From Candidatus Magasanikbacteria bacterium RIFOXYC2_FULL_42_28 (GTDB lineage Bacteria > Patescibacteria > ABY1 > Magasanikbacterales > GWA2-37-8), in NCBI GenBank assembly GCA_001784435.1, contig MFQZ01000010.1, forward strand, positions 1 through 64,000: a DNA stretch of 64,000 bases. Reading direction: 5' to 3'. This document shows, piece by piece, positions 53,788-62,428 of the stretch (positions within the stretch are counted from its first letter, which is position 1; each line of letters starts with the position of its first letter). The position numbers and the translations under genes were made by a program. The notes beneath the pieces are model-generated. The model was not told the DNA's origin. It was given only the letters and a program-made list of their open reading frames with translations, and did not search any database.

Positions 53788-54258
53788 ATGAACAACACCC
53801 AATTAGACCGCGTTTTACGAATTTTAGCCAGAACTGGTGACCGCTGTTTGGTTTTTGACCGAGAAAATGATCAGGGAGTGATGGTGATGGCCTTGGACGA
53901 ATATGAGAAATTTTTAAATGGCGGGACGGGCGTTTCGGAATTATCCGAGGGCGATATGTTAGAGAAGATTAATCGCGATATCGCGGTTTGGCGTGAAAAT
54001 CATGAGTCCGAAAGTGGTAAAAGCGATGTTTTTGACTGGGATTTTGAAAAGAAAGAAGAACCAAAAATGGAATTTTCAGAGCCCGAAGAAGAGGAGGAAG
54101 ACGGCTTTGCCGAAAGTGCGTTTGAAAACGAAAAACCGCTTGATTTAGCGGAAAAAGTGGATGAAATTGAAGTGGAAAAAGTAGATAACGAGGTGGATTT
54201 ATCCGGTGTGCCAAGCGACGGCGAAGAAGAGAAATTCTACTTGGAACCGGTTGAATAG
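53788..54258 (+). CDS. Acidic hypothetical protein with antitoxin-like N terminus
   Basis: A 156-residue protein. The first 60 residues (LDRVLRILARTGDRCLVFDR, VMVMALDEYEKFL) resemble the Phd/YefM-type fold or a related small domain; the rest, from about residue 75, is highly acidic low-complexity sequence rich in Glu (EPEEEEEDG). No toxin gene follows; tuf is downstream after 230 bases. Function unknown. Confidence 0.6.
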   Translation: MNNTQLDRVLRILARTGDRCLVFDRENDQGVMVMALDEYEKFLNGGTGVSELSEGDMLEKINRDIAVWRENHESESGKSDVFDWDFEKKEEPKMEFSEPEEEEEDGFAESAFENEKPLDLAEKVDEIEVEKVDNEVDLSGVPSDGEEEKFYLEPVE

Positions 54259-54290
54259 GGAAATATCCACAGTTTTTCAACTTTACCCCC

Positions 54291-54319
54291 TTGCCAAAAC
54301 AAAATAAATAGTGTATAAT
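54291..54319 (+). promoter_or_regulatory. Promoter of tuf
   Basis: TTGCCA (54291-54296) and TATAAT (54314-54319) with a 17-base spacer, giving a leader of about 160 bases. Confidence 0.72.
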
Positions 54320-54322
54320 ATT

Positions 54323-54487
54323 ATCGCTAATTACTTTATAAGCAGTTAGCGATTTGTTTGTCAATTTTTTCAGCCCCCTAAGGGCTGATCCGCCTCTGGC
54401 GGATAAGTTATTTAAATAATATTAAAAGCGGCTGGATATAAATCTGACCCGACCACTCGGGGCAGTGCCGTAGGTAATCATAAGCAT
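54323..54487 (+). promoter_or_regulatory. Structured leader of tuf
   Basis: The leader folds as several hairpins: ATCGCTAA/TTAGCGAT with TTGTTTG after it (54323-54357), AGCCCCCTAAGGGCT, ATCCGCC/GGCGGAT, and CCGACCACTCGG near 54453. The first hairpin resembles a terminator, suggesting attenuation, but no ligand can be named. Confidence 0.5.
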
Positions 54488-55681
54488 ATGGCAGAGTTCT
54501 CAAGAACAAAGCCCCACGTTAACATTGGTACCATTGGCCACGTTGACCATGGAAAAACCACTCTCACTGCCGCGATTTTGCAGGTTTTAACTGCGCACGG
54601 TATGACCGCCCAAAAGAAGGGTGTTGATGATTTGGATAAAGCGCCCGAATCCAAGGCGCGCGGTATTACGATTTCTACCGCTCATGTGGAATACGAATCC
54701 GCTGCTCGCCACTATGCGCACGTTGACTGTCCGGGACACGCCGATTATGTTAAAAACATGATTACCGGCGCGGCTCAGATGGATGGTGCCATTTTGGTGG
54801 TTTCCGCTGCTGATGGTCCGATGCCTCAAACTCGCGAGCACATTTTGTTAGCTCGTCAGGTCGGCGTCCCTTACATTGTCGTATTTTTGAACAAAGTGGA
54901 CATGGTGGATGATCCAGAATTGATTGATTTGGTTGAAGCCGAAGTCCGTGATTTATTGACAAAAAATAAATATCCTGGCGACACCACCCCGATTATCCGT
55001 GGCTCCGCCTTGAAAGCCTTGCAGGCTCCGTCGGATGAAGCCGCCTCTAAACCGGTTTTGGATTTGATTAAAGCGGTTGACGAATATATTCCAACTCCAC
55101 AACGCCCAGTTGACAAGCCATTTTTGATGCCGGTGGAAGACGTTTTCTCCATTGAAGGTCGTGGTACTGTAGTTACTGGTCGTATTGAACGCGGTACTGT
55201 CCACATCAACGATGAAATTTCGATCGTTGGTTTGCGCGAGGAACCAATGAAAACTGTCGTAACCGGTATTGAAATGTTTAATAAATCTTTGAAAGAAGGT
55301 TTGGCTGGGGACAACGCCGGTATCTTATTGCGTGGCACCAAGAAAGAAGAAGTGGAACGCGGTATGGTTTTGGCCAAGACCGGTTCTGTTACTCCTCACA
55401 CTGAATTTGACGCCAATGTTTATATTTTGACCAAAGAAGAAGGTGGTCGCCATAAGCCATTTTTCAAAGGCTACAAGCCACAATTCTATATCCGCACCAC
55501 CGATGTTACGGGTGATGTGACAGAATTGCCAGCTGGTGTTGAAATGGTTATGCCGGGCGATACCGTCAATATCAAAGTTAAATTGATCACCCCGGTTGCC
55601 ATGGAAGAGCAAATGAACTTCGCGATTCGCGAAGGCGGTCGCACGGTTGGTGCGGGCGTGGTAACTAAGATTAATAAATAA
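54488..55681 (+). CDS. tuf: Elongation factor Tu
   Basis: A 397-residue EF-Tu, the GTPase that delivers aminoacyl-tRNA to the ribosome. G1 is GHVDHGKTT (about 18-26), switch region 2 is DCPGHADY (about 78-85), G4 NKVD and G5 GSAL. Domains II and III follow, with the typical EDVFSIEGRGTVVTGRIERG (about 217-236). First gene of the translation block that continues with S10 and the other ribosomal proteins. Confidence 0.98.
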   Translation: MAEFSRTKPHVNIGTIGHVDHGKTTLTAAILQVLTAHGMTAQKKGVDDLDKAPESKARGITISTAHVEYESAARHYAHVDCPGHADYVKNMITGAAQMDGAILVVSAADGPMPQTREHILLARQVGVPYIVVFLNKVDMVDDPELIDLVEAEVRDLLTKNKYPGDTTPIIRGSALKALQAPSDEAASKPVLDLIKAVDEYIPTPQRPVDKPFLMPVEDVFSIEGRGTVVTGRIERGTVHINDEISIVGLREEPMKTVVTGIEMFNKSLKEGLAGDNAGILLRGTKKEEVERGMVLAKTGSVTPHTEFDANVYILTKEEGGRHKPFFKGYKPQFYIRTTDVTGDVTELPAGVEMVMPGDTVNIKVKLITPVAMEEQMNFAIREGGRTVGAGVVTKINK

Positions 55682-55689
55682 TTATTTGA

Positions 55690-55715
55690 GGGGAGCGTAA
55701 GATTTTACGCTCCCC
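55690..55715 (+). terminator. Hairpin between tuf and rpsJ
   Basis: GGGGAGCGTAA / TTACGCTCCCC with a 4-base loop, perfect 11 bp stem, but followed by TTGATATTT rather than a long T run. It may terminate weakly or modulate the ratio of EF-Tu to the ribosomal operon. Confidence 0.6.
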
Positions 55716-55743
55716 TTGATATTTAATAAATTGTTCTTTAATT

Positions 55744-56097
55744 ATGCCTACTGCTCACAAAACTGCCACTGCCAGCAAAAAGGAGGAAACGGTCGCTACT
55801 CGAATCCGGATTAAAATTCGCGCTTACGATAATAAGATTATCGACATCGCGTCCAAAACCATAATTGATACCGCGACGCGCAACGGCGCTAAAGTTGTTG
55901 GGCCGGTACCGCTTCCGACCGAAAAGACCAAATTTACCGTCAATCGTTCCACTTTTGTGCATAAAGACGCGCGCGAACAATTTGAAATGCGGGTGCACAA
56001 ACGCTTATTGGATATTATGGACGCGGCGCCTAAATGCGTGGATGCTTTAATGAGTTTAAATTTGCCGGCGGGTGTGGATGTGGAGATAAAAATGTAG
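55744..56097 (+). CDS. rpsJ: 30S ribosomal protein S10
   Basis: A 117-residue S10 with the family core RIRIKIRAYDNKIIDIA (about 20-36), VVGPVPLPTEKTKFTVNRS (about 51-69) and MDAAPKCVDALMSLNLPAGV (about 92-111). About 15 N-terminal residues precede the usual start. First ribosomal gene; S10 also takes part in Nus antitermination. Confidence 0.96.
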   Translation: MPTAHKTATASKKEETVATRIRIKIRAYDNKIIDIASKTIIDTATRNGAKVVGPVPLPTEKTKFTVNRSTFVHKDAREQFEMRVHKRLLDIMDAAPKCVDALMSLNLPAGVDVEIKM

Positions 56098-56162
56098 GAA
56101 CCCCGAATTTTGTTCACGAATCAACACGAACAATCTTAAAATACGGCTAATAGTATTGGCTC

Positions 56163-56191
56163 TTGACAAATATTTAATTTTCTGGTAAAGT
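56163..56191 (+). promoter_or_regulatory. Internal promoter of the ribosomal operon before rplC
   Basis: TTGACA (56163-56168) and TAAAGT (56186-56191) with a 17-base spacer, 65 bases after the rpsJ stop. Confidence 0.68.
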
Positions 56192-56197
56192 GCTGAC

Positions 56198-56460
56198 AAC
56201 ATTACCGACGTTAAAGTAAATAAGATTTGTTTCGGAATTTTCGAGGCAAAAAACATTTATTCGAACGAAAGTAATTTTGAGGAAATAAAGTGATTTAAAA
56301 ATTTACAATTGGCCAATCTTGATCACAAGAAAGGCTGGAAACGTGAATTGCAAACAGTATTTTTAGGGGGGAATTATCAGTAATTTAGACAGATTAGTTT
56401 GCAGTTAGCGTTTCTAGTTTTTTTGTTAAATTAACGGTTAATCCCGACTTAGTCGGGACA
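56198..56460 (+). promoter_or_regulatory. Long leader of the rplC operon
   Basis: About 260 bases without a supported gene. It contains AGATTTGTTTCGG, a TTCGAACGAAAG segment and a terminal hairpin TCCCGACTTAGTCGGGA immediately before the start. S10 operons are often controlled by L4 binding to the leader; here such a site would have to be downstream of rpsJ. Confidence 0.45.
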
Positions 56461-56469
56461 ATGACACGT

Positions 56470-57171
56470 ATGAAAATAATTATTGGGAAAAAAATTGCCA
56501 TGACCCAGGTGTTTTCAGCGACGGGCGAAGTGGTGCCGGTTACGCGCATTAGTGCCGGTCCTTGCCCAGTTGTTCAAGTTAAAACCAAAGGGACTGATAA
56601 TACCGACGCCATTCAGTTAGGATTTGGCGAAAAGAAAGAGTATTTGATAAAAAAACCGCAGTTAGGTCATTTGAAAGATTTGTCTAATTTACGTGATTTA
56701 CATGATTTTTCGGTTGATAAAGTGGGAGAAGTAAAGCGCGGTGATTTGGTTACCGTCGATACTTTTGTTGAGGGTGAAAGAGTGGCGGTGGTGGGACAGT
56801 CCAAAGGTAAAGGTTTTCAAGGTGTGGTTCGCCGTCATCATTTCCGTGGTGGCCCAGCGACGCATGGTCATAAAGACAATTTGCGCGCTCCCGGATCCAT
56901 TGGCGCTGGTGGTGTGCAACGCGTTTTTAAAGGTATGCGTATGGCCGGTCATATGGGCGCGGATAGAGTTACTGTCAAAAATTTAGAAGTGGTTAAAATT
57001 GATTCCGTTAATAATGAGTTATATTTAAAAGGCGCTGTTCCGGGTGGACGTGGGGGGTTGTTATTTATTAGTGCCCCGGGCGAGTTGAAAGTGGCGGTAA
57101 CCAAAGTAGCCGAAGTTCCAGTCGTGGCCGAGCAACCGGCAGTAGAAATGGTTGCCGAAGCGCAATCCTAA
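56470..57171 (+). CDS. rplC: 50S ribosomal protein L3
   Basis: A 233-residue L3. The start MKIIIGKKIAMTQVF matches the family; an ATG three codons earlier (56461) is possible. The signature KGFQGVVRRHHFRGGPATHG (about 112-131) carries the central extension that reaches the peptidyl-transferase centre. The last 20 residues are an Ala/Val/Glu-rich extension. Confidence 0.96.
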   Translation: MKIIIGKKIAMTQVFSATGEVVPVTRISAGPCPVVQVKTKGTDNTDAIQLGFGEKKEYLIKKPQLGHLKDLSNLRDLHDFSVDKVGEVKRGDLVTVDTFVEGERVAVVGQSKGKGFQGVVRRHHFRGGPATHGHKDNLRAPGSIGAGGVQRVFKGMRMAGHMGADRVTVKNLEVVKIDSVNNELYLKGAVPGGRGGLLFISAPGELKVAVTKVAEVPVVAEQPAVEMVAEAQS

Positions 57172-57184
57172 AATTGATTAGCGT

Positions 57185-57811
57185 ATGAAAACAAAATTGT
57201 ATAATTTAGTCGGAAAAGTTGTTGGTGATGTTGAATTGTCCGACGCAATTTTTGATGTAAAAGTTAAACCAACTTTAGTACACGCGGTTTATGTCGCGAT
57301 TACCAATCGCGCGCGCGAGAGCTGGGCCGATACCAAAGGTAAAGGCGAAGTGCGCGGTGGTGGTAAAAAACCGTGGCAACAAAAAGGTACCGGTCGCGCT
57401 CGTCATGGCTCTATTCGTTCGCCGATTTGGAAAGGTGGCGGTGTTACTTTCGGTCCGAAAACTGAACGTAACTACGATGTTAAAATTAATTTGAAAGAAA
57501 AACGCGCGGCTACCAAGATGTGTTTTGCCGATAAATTTCGCGCTGATGGTATTTTCGTGGTGGAGAACTTTGATTTTACGGAAGCGAAAACCAGATTGGC
57601 AGTCGAGTTGCTCAAAGGTTTGGGAATTACCGGCAAAAGAGTTTTGTTTTTAACCGATGGTAAAAGCGAAGTCGTACGGCGCGTCGCCACTAATTTGCCG
57701 AAAACAGAAATAATGAACGCGGTTGACGCCAATGTGGTTGCTTTGTTAAAAGCGCAATCCGTGATTATGAGTCAGGCCGGAGCGGAAGCAATTGGTAAAA
57801 TTTTAAAATAA
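57185..57811 (+). CDS. rplD: 50S ribosomal protein L4
   Basis: A 208-residue L4. The RNA-binding loop GEVRGGGKKPWQQKGTGRAR (about 54-73) and GGVTFGPKTERNY (about 83-95) line the exit tunnel. L4 usually also represses the operon. It lies 13 bases after rplC. Confidence 0.96.
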   Translation: MKTKLYNLVGKVVGDVELSDAIFDVKVKPTLVHAVYVAITNRARESWADTKGKGEVRGGGKKPWQQKGTGRARHGSIRSPIWKGGGVTFGPKTERNYDVKINLKEKRAATKMCFADKFRADGIFVVENFDFTEAKTRLAVELLKGLGITGKRVLFLTDGKSEVVRRVATNLPKTEIMNAVDANVVALLKAQSVIMSQAGAEAIGKILK

Positions 57812-57829
57812 TACTATTTAATCCATAAT

Positions 57830-58309
57830 ATGGGATTACTTGACCGCTGGACAAAAAGACAAGAGCAGAAAAAGTTGGAGCAAACCAAGCCACCGGTTGT
57901 TTTGAAATCTGACAAAACTAGTAAGGATGCCGTTGTTGTTAAAGGTAAAGAAAAATCTGAAAAAGTCGTTAAAAAAACCGTGGTTGCGCCGAAAGAAAAG
58001 TCAACGCCAACAGCAAAAATTTCGATGACCGCCGATCGGATTTTAATTAGACCGCTCGTTACGGAAAAAGGCGCGATTGCCCAAAGCCAAAATAAATATG
58101 GTTTTGTGGTGGAGCGCTCGGCAACAACTGATGTTATCAAACGCGCTATTGCCGAGGCCTATGGCGTTACCCCGCTCAAAGTTAATTTGATTAATGTGAG
58201 TGGCAAGTGGGTGCGTTTTGGACAATCTTTTGGCCGTCGGGGCGACTATAAAAAAGCAATTGTCACTTTGCCAAAAGGCAAGAGCATTACTATCCACGAA
58301 GGAGTTTAA
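57830..58309 (+). CDS. rplW: 50S ribosomal protein L23 with N-terminal extension
   Basis: A 159-residue L23. The conserved part begins at about residue 67 (ADRILIRPLVTEKGA) and continues with SQNKYGFVVERSATTDVIKR and FGQSFGRRGDYKKAIVTLP. The first 65 residues are a Lys/Glu/Val-rich low-complexity extension not present in ordinary 95-residue L23. L23 sits at the tunnel exit and binds trigger factor and SRP, so the extension would project into that site. Confidence 0.93.
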   Translation: MGLLDRWTKRQEQKKLEQTKPPVVLKSDKTSKDAVVVKGKEKSEKVVKKTVVAPKEKSTPTAKISMTADRILIRPLVTEKGAIAQSQNKYGFVVERSATTDVIKRAIAEAYGVTPLKVNLINVSGKWVRFGQSFGRRGDYKKAIVTLPKGKSITIHEGV

Positions 58310-58314
58310 TAAAT

Positions 58315-59160
58315 ATGCCAATTACGATTTATAAACCAACTAATCCGGGCCGACGCAATAGCAGTGTTGACTCTTTTTTCGATATTACCAAATTTGAACC
58401 GGAAAAATCCTTGATTAAAATTTTAAAAAAGAATTCCGGTCGTAACAACACCGGTGTAATTACCGTGCGTCATCAAGGCGGTGGCGTGAAAAAATATTAT
58501 CGTTTAGTTGATTTTAGACAAAATAAATTTGATATGCCGGGTACGGTGGCATCTATCGAGTATGACCCAAACCGTGGTCCGCGTGTGTCTTTGATTAATT
58601 ATGCCGATGGTGTTAAGGCCTATGTGTTGTGTCCGGAAGGTTTGAAAGTTGGCGATGTCGTGATGTCGTCTGATAAAGTGATTGAAGCCAAAGTTGGTAA
58701 TCGTTTACAATTACAATATATTCCGGTTGGTTTGTTTATCTACAACATTGAATTAACCCGAGGTAAGGGTGGACAATTGGTACGCGGTGCCGGATTGTCA
58801 GCGCAATTGGTTGGTGTGGAAGGTAAGTACTCGTTAGTGAAATTACCATCGGGGGAAATCCGTAAGATTGATAAAGAATGTTGCGCCAATATTGGCGTGA
58901 TGGGCAATGCCGATCGCCGTTTGATTCGCTGGGGTAAAGCTGGACGTATGCGTAAACGTGGTATTAAACCGACTGTTAAAGGTAAAAATATGAATCCGAA
59001 CGACCACCCGCATGGTGGTGGTGAGGGCCACAGTCCGATTGGTCAAAAACGCGGTCCGCAGTCAGTTTATGGTAAGACTGTGATGGGTGTTAGAACCAGA
59101 AAACCGGGCAAGTGGAGCGATGTTACCGTCGTGCAATCGCGCAAAACCAAAAAGAAATAA
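58315..59160 (+). CDS. rplB: 50S ribosomal protein L2
   Basis: A 281-residue L2 with the OB/SH3-like RNA-binding core: TVRHQGGGVKKYYRLVDF (about 47-64), IEYDPNRGPRVSLI (about 83-96) and the conserved C-terminal NPNDHPHGGGEGHSPIG (about 224-240) that contacts the peptidyl-transferase region. Confidence 0.97.
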   Translation: MPITIYKPTNPGRRNSSVDSFFDITKFEPEKSLIKILKKNSGRNNTGVITVRHQGGGVKKYYRLVDFRQNKFDMPGTVASIEYDPNRGPRVSLINYADGVKAYVLCPEGLKVGDVVMSSDKVIEAKVGNRLQLQYIPVGLFIYNIELTRGKGGQLVRGAGLSAQLVGVEGKYSLVKLPSGEIRKIDKECCANIGVMGNADRRLIRWGKAGRMRKRGIKPTVKGKNMNPNDHPHGGGEGHSPIGQKRGPQSVYGKTVMGVRTRKPGKWSDVTVVQSRKTKKK

Positions 59161-59237
59161 TTAAATAAATAATTTAATAATAAATCACCAATCACCGTTC
59201 AGATCCGTGTTGATTTGTGAAAAAAATTCGTGGTACT

Positions 59238-59579
59238 ATGTCAAGAAGTTTAAAAAAAGGACCTTACGTTGACCCGCGCGTTTTGGAAAAAGTTGCCAAA
59301 ATGAAAAATAGCGGTAAGCATGACCCAATTAAAACTTGGTCGCGCGCTTGTGTGATTGCTCCGGAAATGGTGGGCGTAACTTTTGGGGTTCATAATGGCA
59401 AAGATTTTGTTAATGTGTTTGTGCAAGAAGATATGGTCGGACACCGGTTGGGAGAGTTTTCTCCTACCCGCAAATTTGTCCGCCATGGTGGTAAGATGGC
59501 CAAAGAAGAAGAATCGGCCGCTACCGCCAAATCTACCGCTCCGGCCGCTGCCGCTAAACCGGCCGCCGGCAAAAAATAA
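59238..59579 (+). CDS. rpsS: 30S ribosomal protein S19 with Ala-rich tail
   Basis: A 113-residue S19. ATG 59238 (MSRSLKKGPYVDPRV) fits the family; the longer frame from 59217 adds seven residues. The core ends near RKFVRHGGKMAKEE (about 77-90), and the last 23 residues are an Ala/Lys/Pro tail. Confidence 0.95.
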   Translation: MSRSLKKGPYVDPRVLEKVAKMKNSGKHDPIKTWSRACVIAPEMVGVTFGVHNGKDFVNVFVQEDMVGHRLGEFSPTRKFVRHGGKMAKEEESAATAKSTAPAAAAKPAAGKK

Positions 59580-59588
59580 TATACTAAT

Positions 59589-59981
59589 ATGAGCCAGGAA
59601 ATTGTCGCAAAATTAAGATATTTTCGCCAAGGGCCGCGTAAAATGCGCCTCGTGGTGGATATGATTCGAGGACGCAATGTCGCGCGCGCTTTGCAAATTT
59701 TGGAATTAACCAACAAAAAATCCGCTCGCGCCATTTTAAAGTTGCTCCAATCGGCCGTGGCCAACGCTAAACATAATTTTAGTTTGAACGAAGACAATTT
59801 GCGTATTAGTAAAATTACGGTTGATGGTGGTCCGGTTTTAAAACGGTGGATGCCAAAAGCGCACGGTCGCGCCACTCCGATTCGCGAACGCACGAGTCAT
59901 ATCAATTTATATTTATCCGAGTTTGTTAAGAAAGAAAAGATAAATAAAAAGAAAGTGAAAGAAATAAAAGTTAAAAAATAA
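59589..59981 (+). CDS. rplV: 50S ribosomal protein L22
   Basis: A 130-residue L22 with LRYFRQGPRKMRLVVDMIRG (about 8-27), the beta-hairpin region and the C-terminal PKAHGRATPIRERTSHI (about 89-105). Ends in a Lys-rich tail. Confidence 0.96.
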   Translation: MSQEIVAKLRYFRQGPRKMRLVVDMIRGRNVARALQILELTNKKSARAILKLLQSAVANAKHNFSLNEDNLRISKITVDGGPVLKRWMPKAHGRATPIRERTSHINLYLSEFVKKEKINKKKVKEIKVKK

Positions 59982-59984
59982 TTA

Positions 59985-60016
59985 TTTAGTATTTAGTGTT
60001 TAGAATTTAGTGTTTA
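59985..60016 (+). repeat. Family C half repeat between rplV and rpsC
   Basis: TTTAGTATTTAGTGTTTAGA then ATTTAGTGTTT, made of the same words as the folA-tmk repeat, ends 6 bases before the rpsC ATG. Confidence 0.6.
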
Positions 60017-60022
60017 AAAAGT

Positions 60023-60745
60023 ATGGGTCACAAAGTACATCCGAAAATTCATCGCACTCCCTTGGTAAATTCTTGGGATTCAAAATGGTTTGGACGCAAA
60101 GAACAGTTGCCCGGTCTTTTGAAGCAGGAAGTACAAATTCGCGAGTATTTGGATGTTAAATTAAAAGACGCCGGTATTGATTCTGTTTCCGTGGAACGCA
60201 CTCCGAAAGAAGTGACCATTACCATTCTCGCGGCCAAACCGGGTGTGGTCATCGGTCGTTCTGGACAGGGCTTGGAAGTTTTAAAAAAAGATATTGAAAA
60301 GAAAATTTTACAATTTAAACATCGCGTTAAATTAAATATTTTACCGGTTAATCAACCCGCGCTTTCGGCTCGGATTGTCGGCGCCGGTATTGTTTCGGAA
60401 ATTGAACGTCGTATGCCTTTTCGGCGCGTGATGAAACAGGCGATTGAAAAAGTAATGGCCGCCGGAGCGCAAGGCGTAAAAATTAAAATGTCCGGTCGTT
60501 TGAACGGCGTGGAAATTGCCCGCCAAGAAGTGCTCGGCGCCGGCAAAATGTCTTTGATTACTTTTCGCAGTAATGTTGATTATGCGATTGTGGAAGCGCA
60601 GACGCTTTACGGTAAAATTGGTGTTAAAGTTTGGGTTTATCGCGGTGAAGTATTTAGTCGTTTAGATAAATTTGGTCAAGCGACCGAGAAGGCCGCCGCT
60701 AAGCCGGCCGGTCGTAAATCCGACAATGACTTGTTCCGCGATTAA
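60023..60745 (+). CDS. rpsC: 30S ribosomal protein S3
   Basis: A 240-residue S3. The N-terminal KH domain includes VVIGRSGQGLEVLKKDIEKK (about 75-94), and the C-terminal domain has RRMPFRRVMKQAIEKVM (about 129-145), GVKIKMSGRLNGVEIARQE (about 151-169) and TLYGKIGVKVWVYRGE. S3 forms the mRNA entry helicase site. Confidence 0.97.
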   Translation: MGHKVHPKIHRTPLVNSWDSKWFGRKEQLPGLLKQEVQIREYLDVKLKDAGIDSVSVERTPKEVTITILAAKPGVVIGRSGQGLEVLKKDIEKKILQFKHRVKLNILPVNQPALSARIVGAGIVSEIERRMPFRRVMKQAIEKVMAAGAQGVKIKMSGRLNGVEIARQEVLGAGKMSLITFRSNVDYAIVEAQTLYGKIGVKVWVYRGEVFSRLDKFGQATEKAAAKPAGRKSDNDLFRD

Positions 60746-60765
60746 GAAGTTATTCTAATTATTGT

Positions 60766-61179
60766 ATGTTATTTCCTAAAAAAGTAAATCATCGTAAATG
60801 GCACAAAGGCACCCGCCGTAGTTTGGGTGTGGCGACGCGTATTAAGACAATTGATTATGGTGATTTTGCTTTGAAAAGTTTACAACATGGTTGGGTAGGG
60901 AGTCGCGAGCTAGAATCCGCTCGTCGAGTTTTGACGCGCTATGTTCGTCGCGGTGGTCAAATTTGGATCAGAGTTTTTCCGGATAAGCCGGTTACTAAAA
61001 AAGGTAACGAGACCCCGATGGGCGGTGGTAAGGGTTCACCCGATCATTTTGTGGCGGTAGTTAAACCCGGTACGATTTTATTTGAAATGTCCGGTATTAC
61101 GCCTGAAACCGCCAAAGCGGCTTTGGAAATGGCGGCTTACAAATTACGAGTCAAGACCAAATATATTCAAAAGATCTAA
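60766..61179 (+). CDS. rplP: 50S ribosomal protein L16
   Basis: A 137-residue L16, with KVNHRKWHKGTRRSLGVAT near the N terminus, RVLTRYVRRGGQIWIRVFP (about 49-67) and KPVTKKGNETPMGGGKGSPD (about 70-89). Standard position after rpsC. Confidence 0.96.
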   Translation: MLFPKKVNHRKWHKGTRRSLGVATRIKTIDYGDFALKSLQHGWVGSRELESARRVLTRYVRRGGQIWIRVFPDKPVTKKGNETPMGGGKGSPDHFVAVVKPGTILFEMSGITPETAKAALEMAAYKLRVKTKYIQKI

Positions 61180-61236
61180 CCCCTAAACCAGATGCTGCGG
61201 CATCGGTTCAGGGTAGAATAATGTTAATAATTTTGT

Positions 61237-61419
61237 ATGGATTTTGAGGAATTAAAAAATAAAAGTGTTAAAGATTTGCAAGATTTGCTGTCTGATTTGG
61301 GCGCGCAGGCGCGTGGTTTGCGTTTTCGAGCTTTGAGCCGAGAATTAAAACAGGTGCACCGTGTTGCCGAAGTCCGCAAGACCATCGCTCGCATTAAAAC
61401 TTTACTAAAACAAAAGTAA
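61237..61419 (+). CDS. rpmC: 50S ribosomal protein L29
   Basis: A 60-residue L29 with the two-helix pattern MDFEELKNKSVKDLQDLL and HRVAEVRKTIARIKTLL. It lies 57 bases after rplP, a gap that holds an imperfect CAGATGCTGCGGCATC hairpin, and 9 bases before rpsQ. Confidence 0.9.
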   Translation: MDFEELKNKSVKDLQDLLSDLGAQARGLRFRALSRELKQVHRVAEVRKTIARIKTLLKQK

Positions 61420-61428
61420 TAGAACGAT

Positions 61429-61698
61429 ATGGAACAGACAATTAAAACAACCAAAATCACCCGTTCGTTTGTGGGTACAGTTCTGTCCACTTCCGCCCAG
61501 AAAACTTTGGTGGTAAAAGTGGATACGATGAAAATGCACACCAAGTATCACAAACAGTACCGAGTGAGTCGCAAGTATCACGCTCATGATGAGAAGAGTG
61601 TCGCCAAAGTTGGTGATGTGGTTGAGATTAGCGCTTGCCGGCCGTTGTCCGCTTTGAAACACTGGCGTTTGGTTAGAATTGTTAAATCAAGCAAATAA
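61429..61698 (+). CDS. rpsQ: 30S ribosomal protein S17
   Basis: An 89-residue S17 (OB fold). TRSFVGTVLSTSAQKTLVV (about 10-28) and YRVSRKYHAHDEKSVAKVGD (about 44-63) match the family; the C-terminal RPLSALKHWRLVRIV is typical. Confidence 0.94.
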   Translation: MEQTIKTTKITRSFVGTVLSTSAQKTLVVKVDTMKMHTKYHKQYRVSRKYHAHDEKSVAKVGDVVEISACRPLSALKHWRLVRIVKSSK

Positions 61699-61707
61699 TT
61701 TTATTGT

Positions 61708-62079
61708 ATGATCCAGCATCGCGCAATGTTAGCGGTGGCCGATAATACCGGCGCCAAGAAAATTCAATGTATCCGTGTTTTGGATGGTTATAAAAAACGT
61801 TATGCCCGTATTGGGGATGTTATTACTGGCGTGGTAAAAGAAGCGGCCCCGCGCGGTTTGGTTAAAAAAAGCGAAGTGGTGCATTGCGTTATTGTGCGTA
61901 TCCGAAAAGAAACCAGACGCAGTGACGGCACTTATATCCGTTTTTCAGAAAATGCGGTGGTGGTGATTGATCGCAAGACCCGCGAACCAAAGGGCTCACG
62001 TATTTTTGGCCCGGTCGCGCGCGAATTGCGCACGCGCGGTTTTCAAAAAATTATTTCTTTGGCACCGGAAGTTTTATAA
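61708..62079 (+). CDS. rplN: 50S ribosomal protein L14
   Basis: A 123-residue L14 with MIQHRAMLAVADNTGAKKIQ at the N terminus, IGDVITGVVKEAAPRG (about 36-51) and GSRIFGPVARELR (about 98-110). L14 is at the subunit interface. Confidence 0.97.
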   Translation: MIQHRAMLAVADNTGAKKIQCIRVLDGYKKRYARIGDVITGVVKEAAPRGLVKKSEVVHCVIVRIRKETRRSDGTYIRFSENAVVVIDRKTREPKGSRIFGPVARELRTRGFQKIISLAPEVL

Positions 62080-62118
62080 AGAGTTTATAAAGTCAGAAAG
62101 TTTATAAAGTTAAAAGTT

Positions 62119-62427
62119 ATGAAAATTAAAGTTAATGACAAAGTAAGAGTAATGTCCGGCAAGAACCGTGGCAAAGAAGGTAAAGTTATTCAGGTTTTTC
62201 CGGTTGTCGGCAAAGTTGTGATTGAGGGTGTCAACATTATGAAAAAACATCTACGCACGCAAAAACAGGGCCAAAAAGGTCAAGTGATTGAATTGGCCGC
62301 GCCTTTGTTTGTTTCCAAAGTAACTTTAATTTGTCCGAAATGTGGCAAAACCAGCCGAGTCGGTTATAAAATAGAAGCCGGTAATAAGAAACGCATTTGC
62401 CGCGCCTGTAAAGAATTTATTGAATAG
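62119..62427 (+). CDS. rplX: 50S ribosomal protein L24
   Basis: A 102-residue L24 with the KOW motif (VRVMSGKNRGKEGKVIQVFP, about 9-28), GVNIMKKHLR (about 40-49) and a Cys4 pattern CPKCGKTSRVG and CRAC. A tandem-like AT-rich spacer (GTTTATAAAGT words, 62086-62115) precedes its ATG. Confidence 0.95.
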   Translation: MKIKVNDKVRVMSGKNRGKEGKVIQVFPVVGKVVIEGVNIMKKHLRTQKQGQKGQVIELAAPLFVSKVTLICPKCGKTSRVGYKIEAGNKKRICRACKEFIE

Positions 62428-62428
62428 T

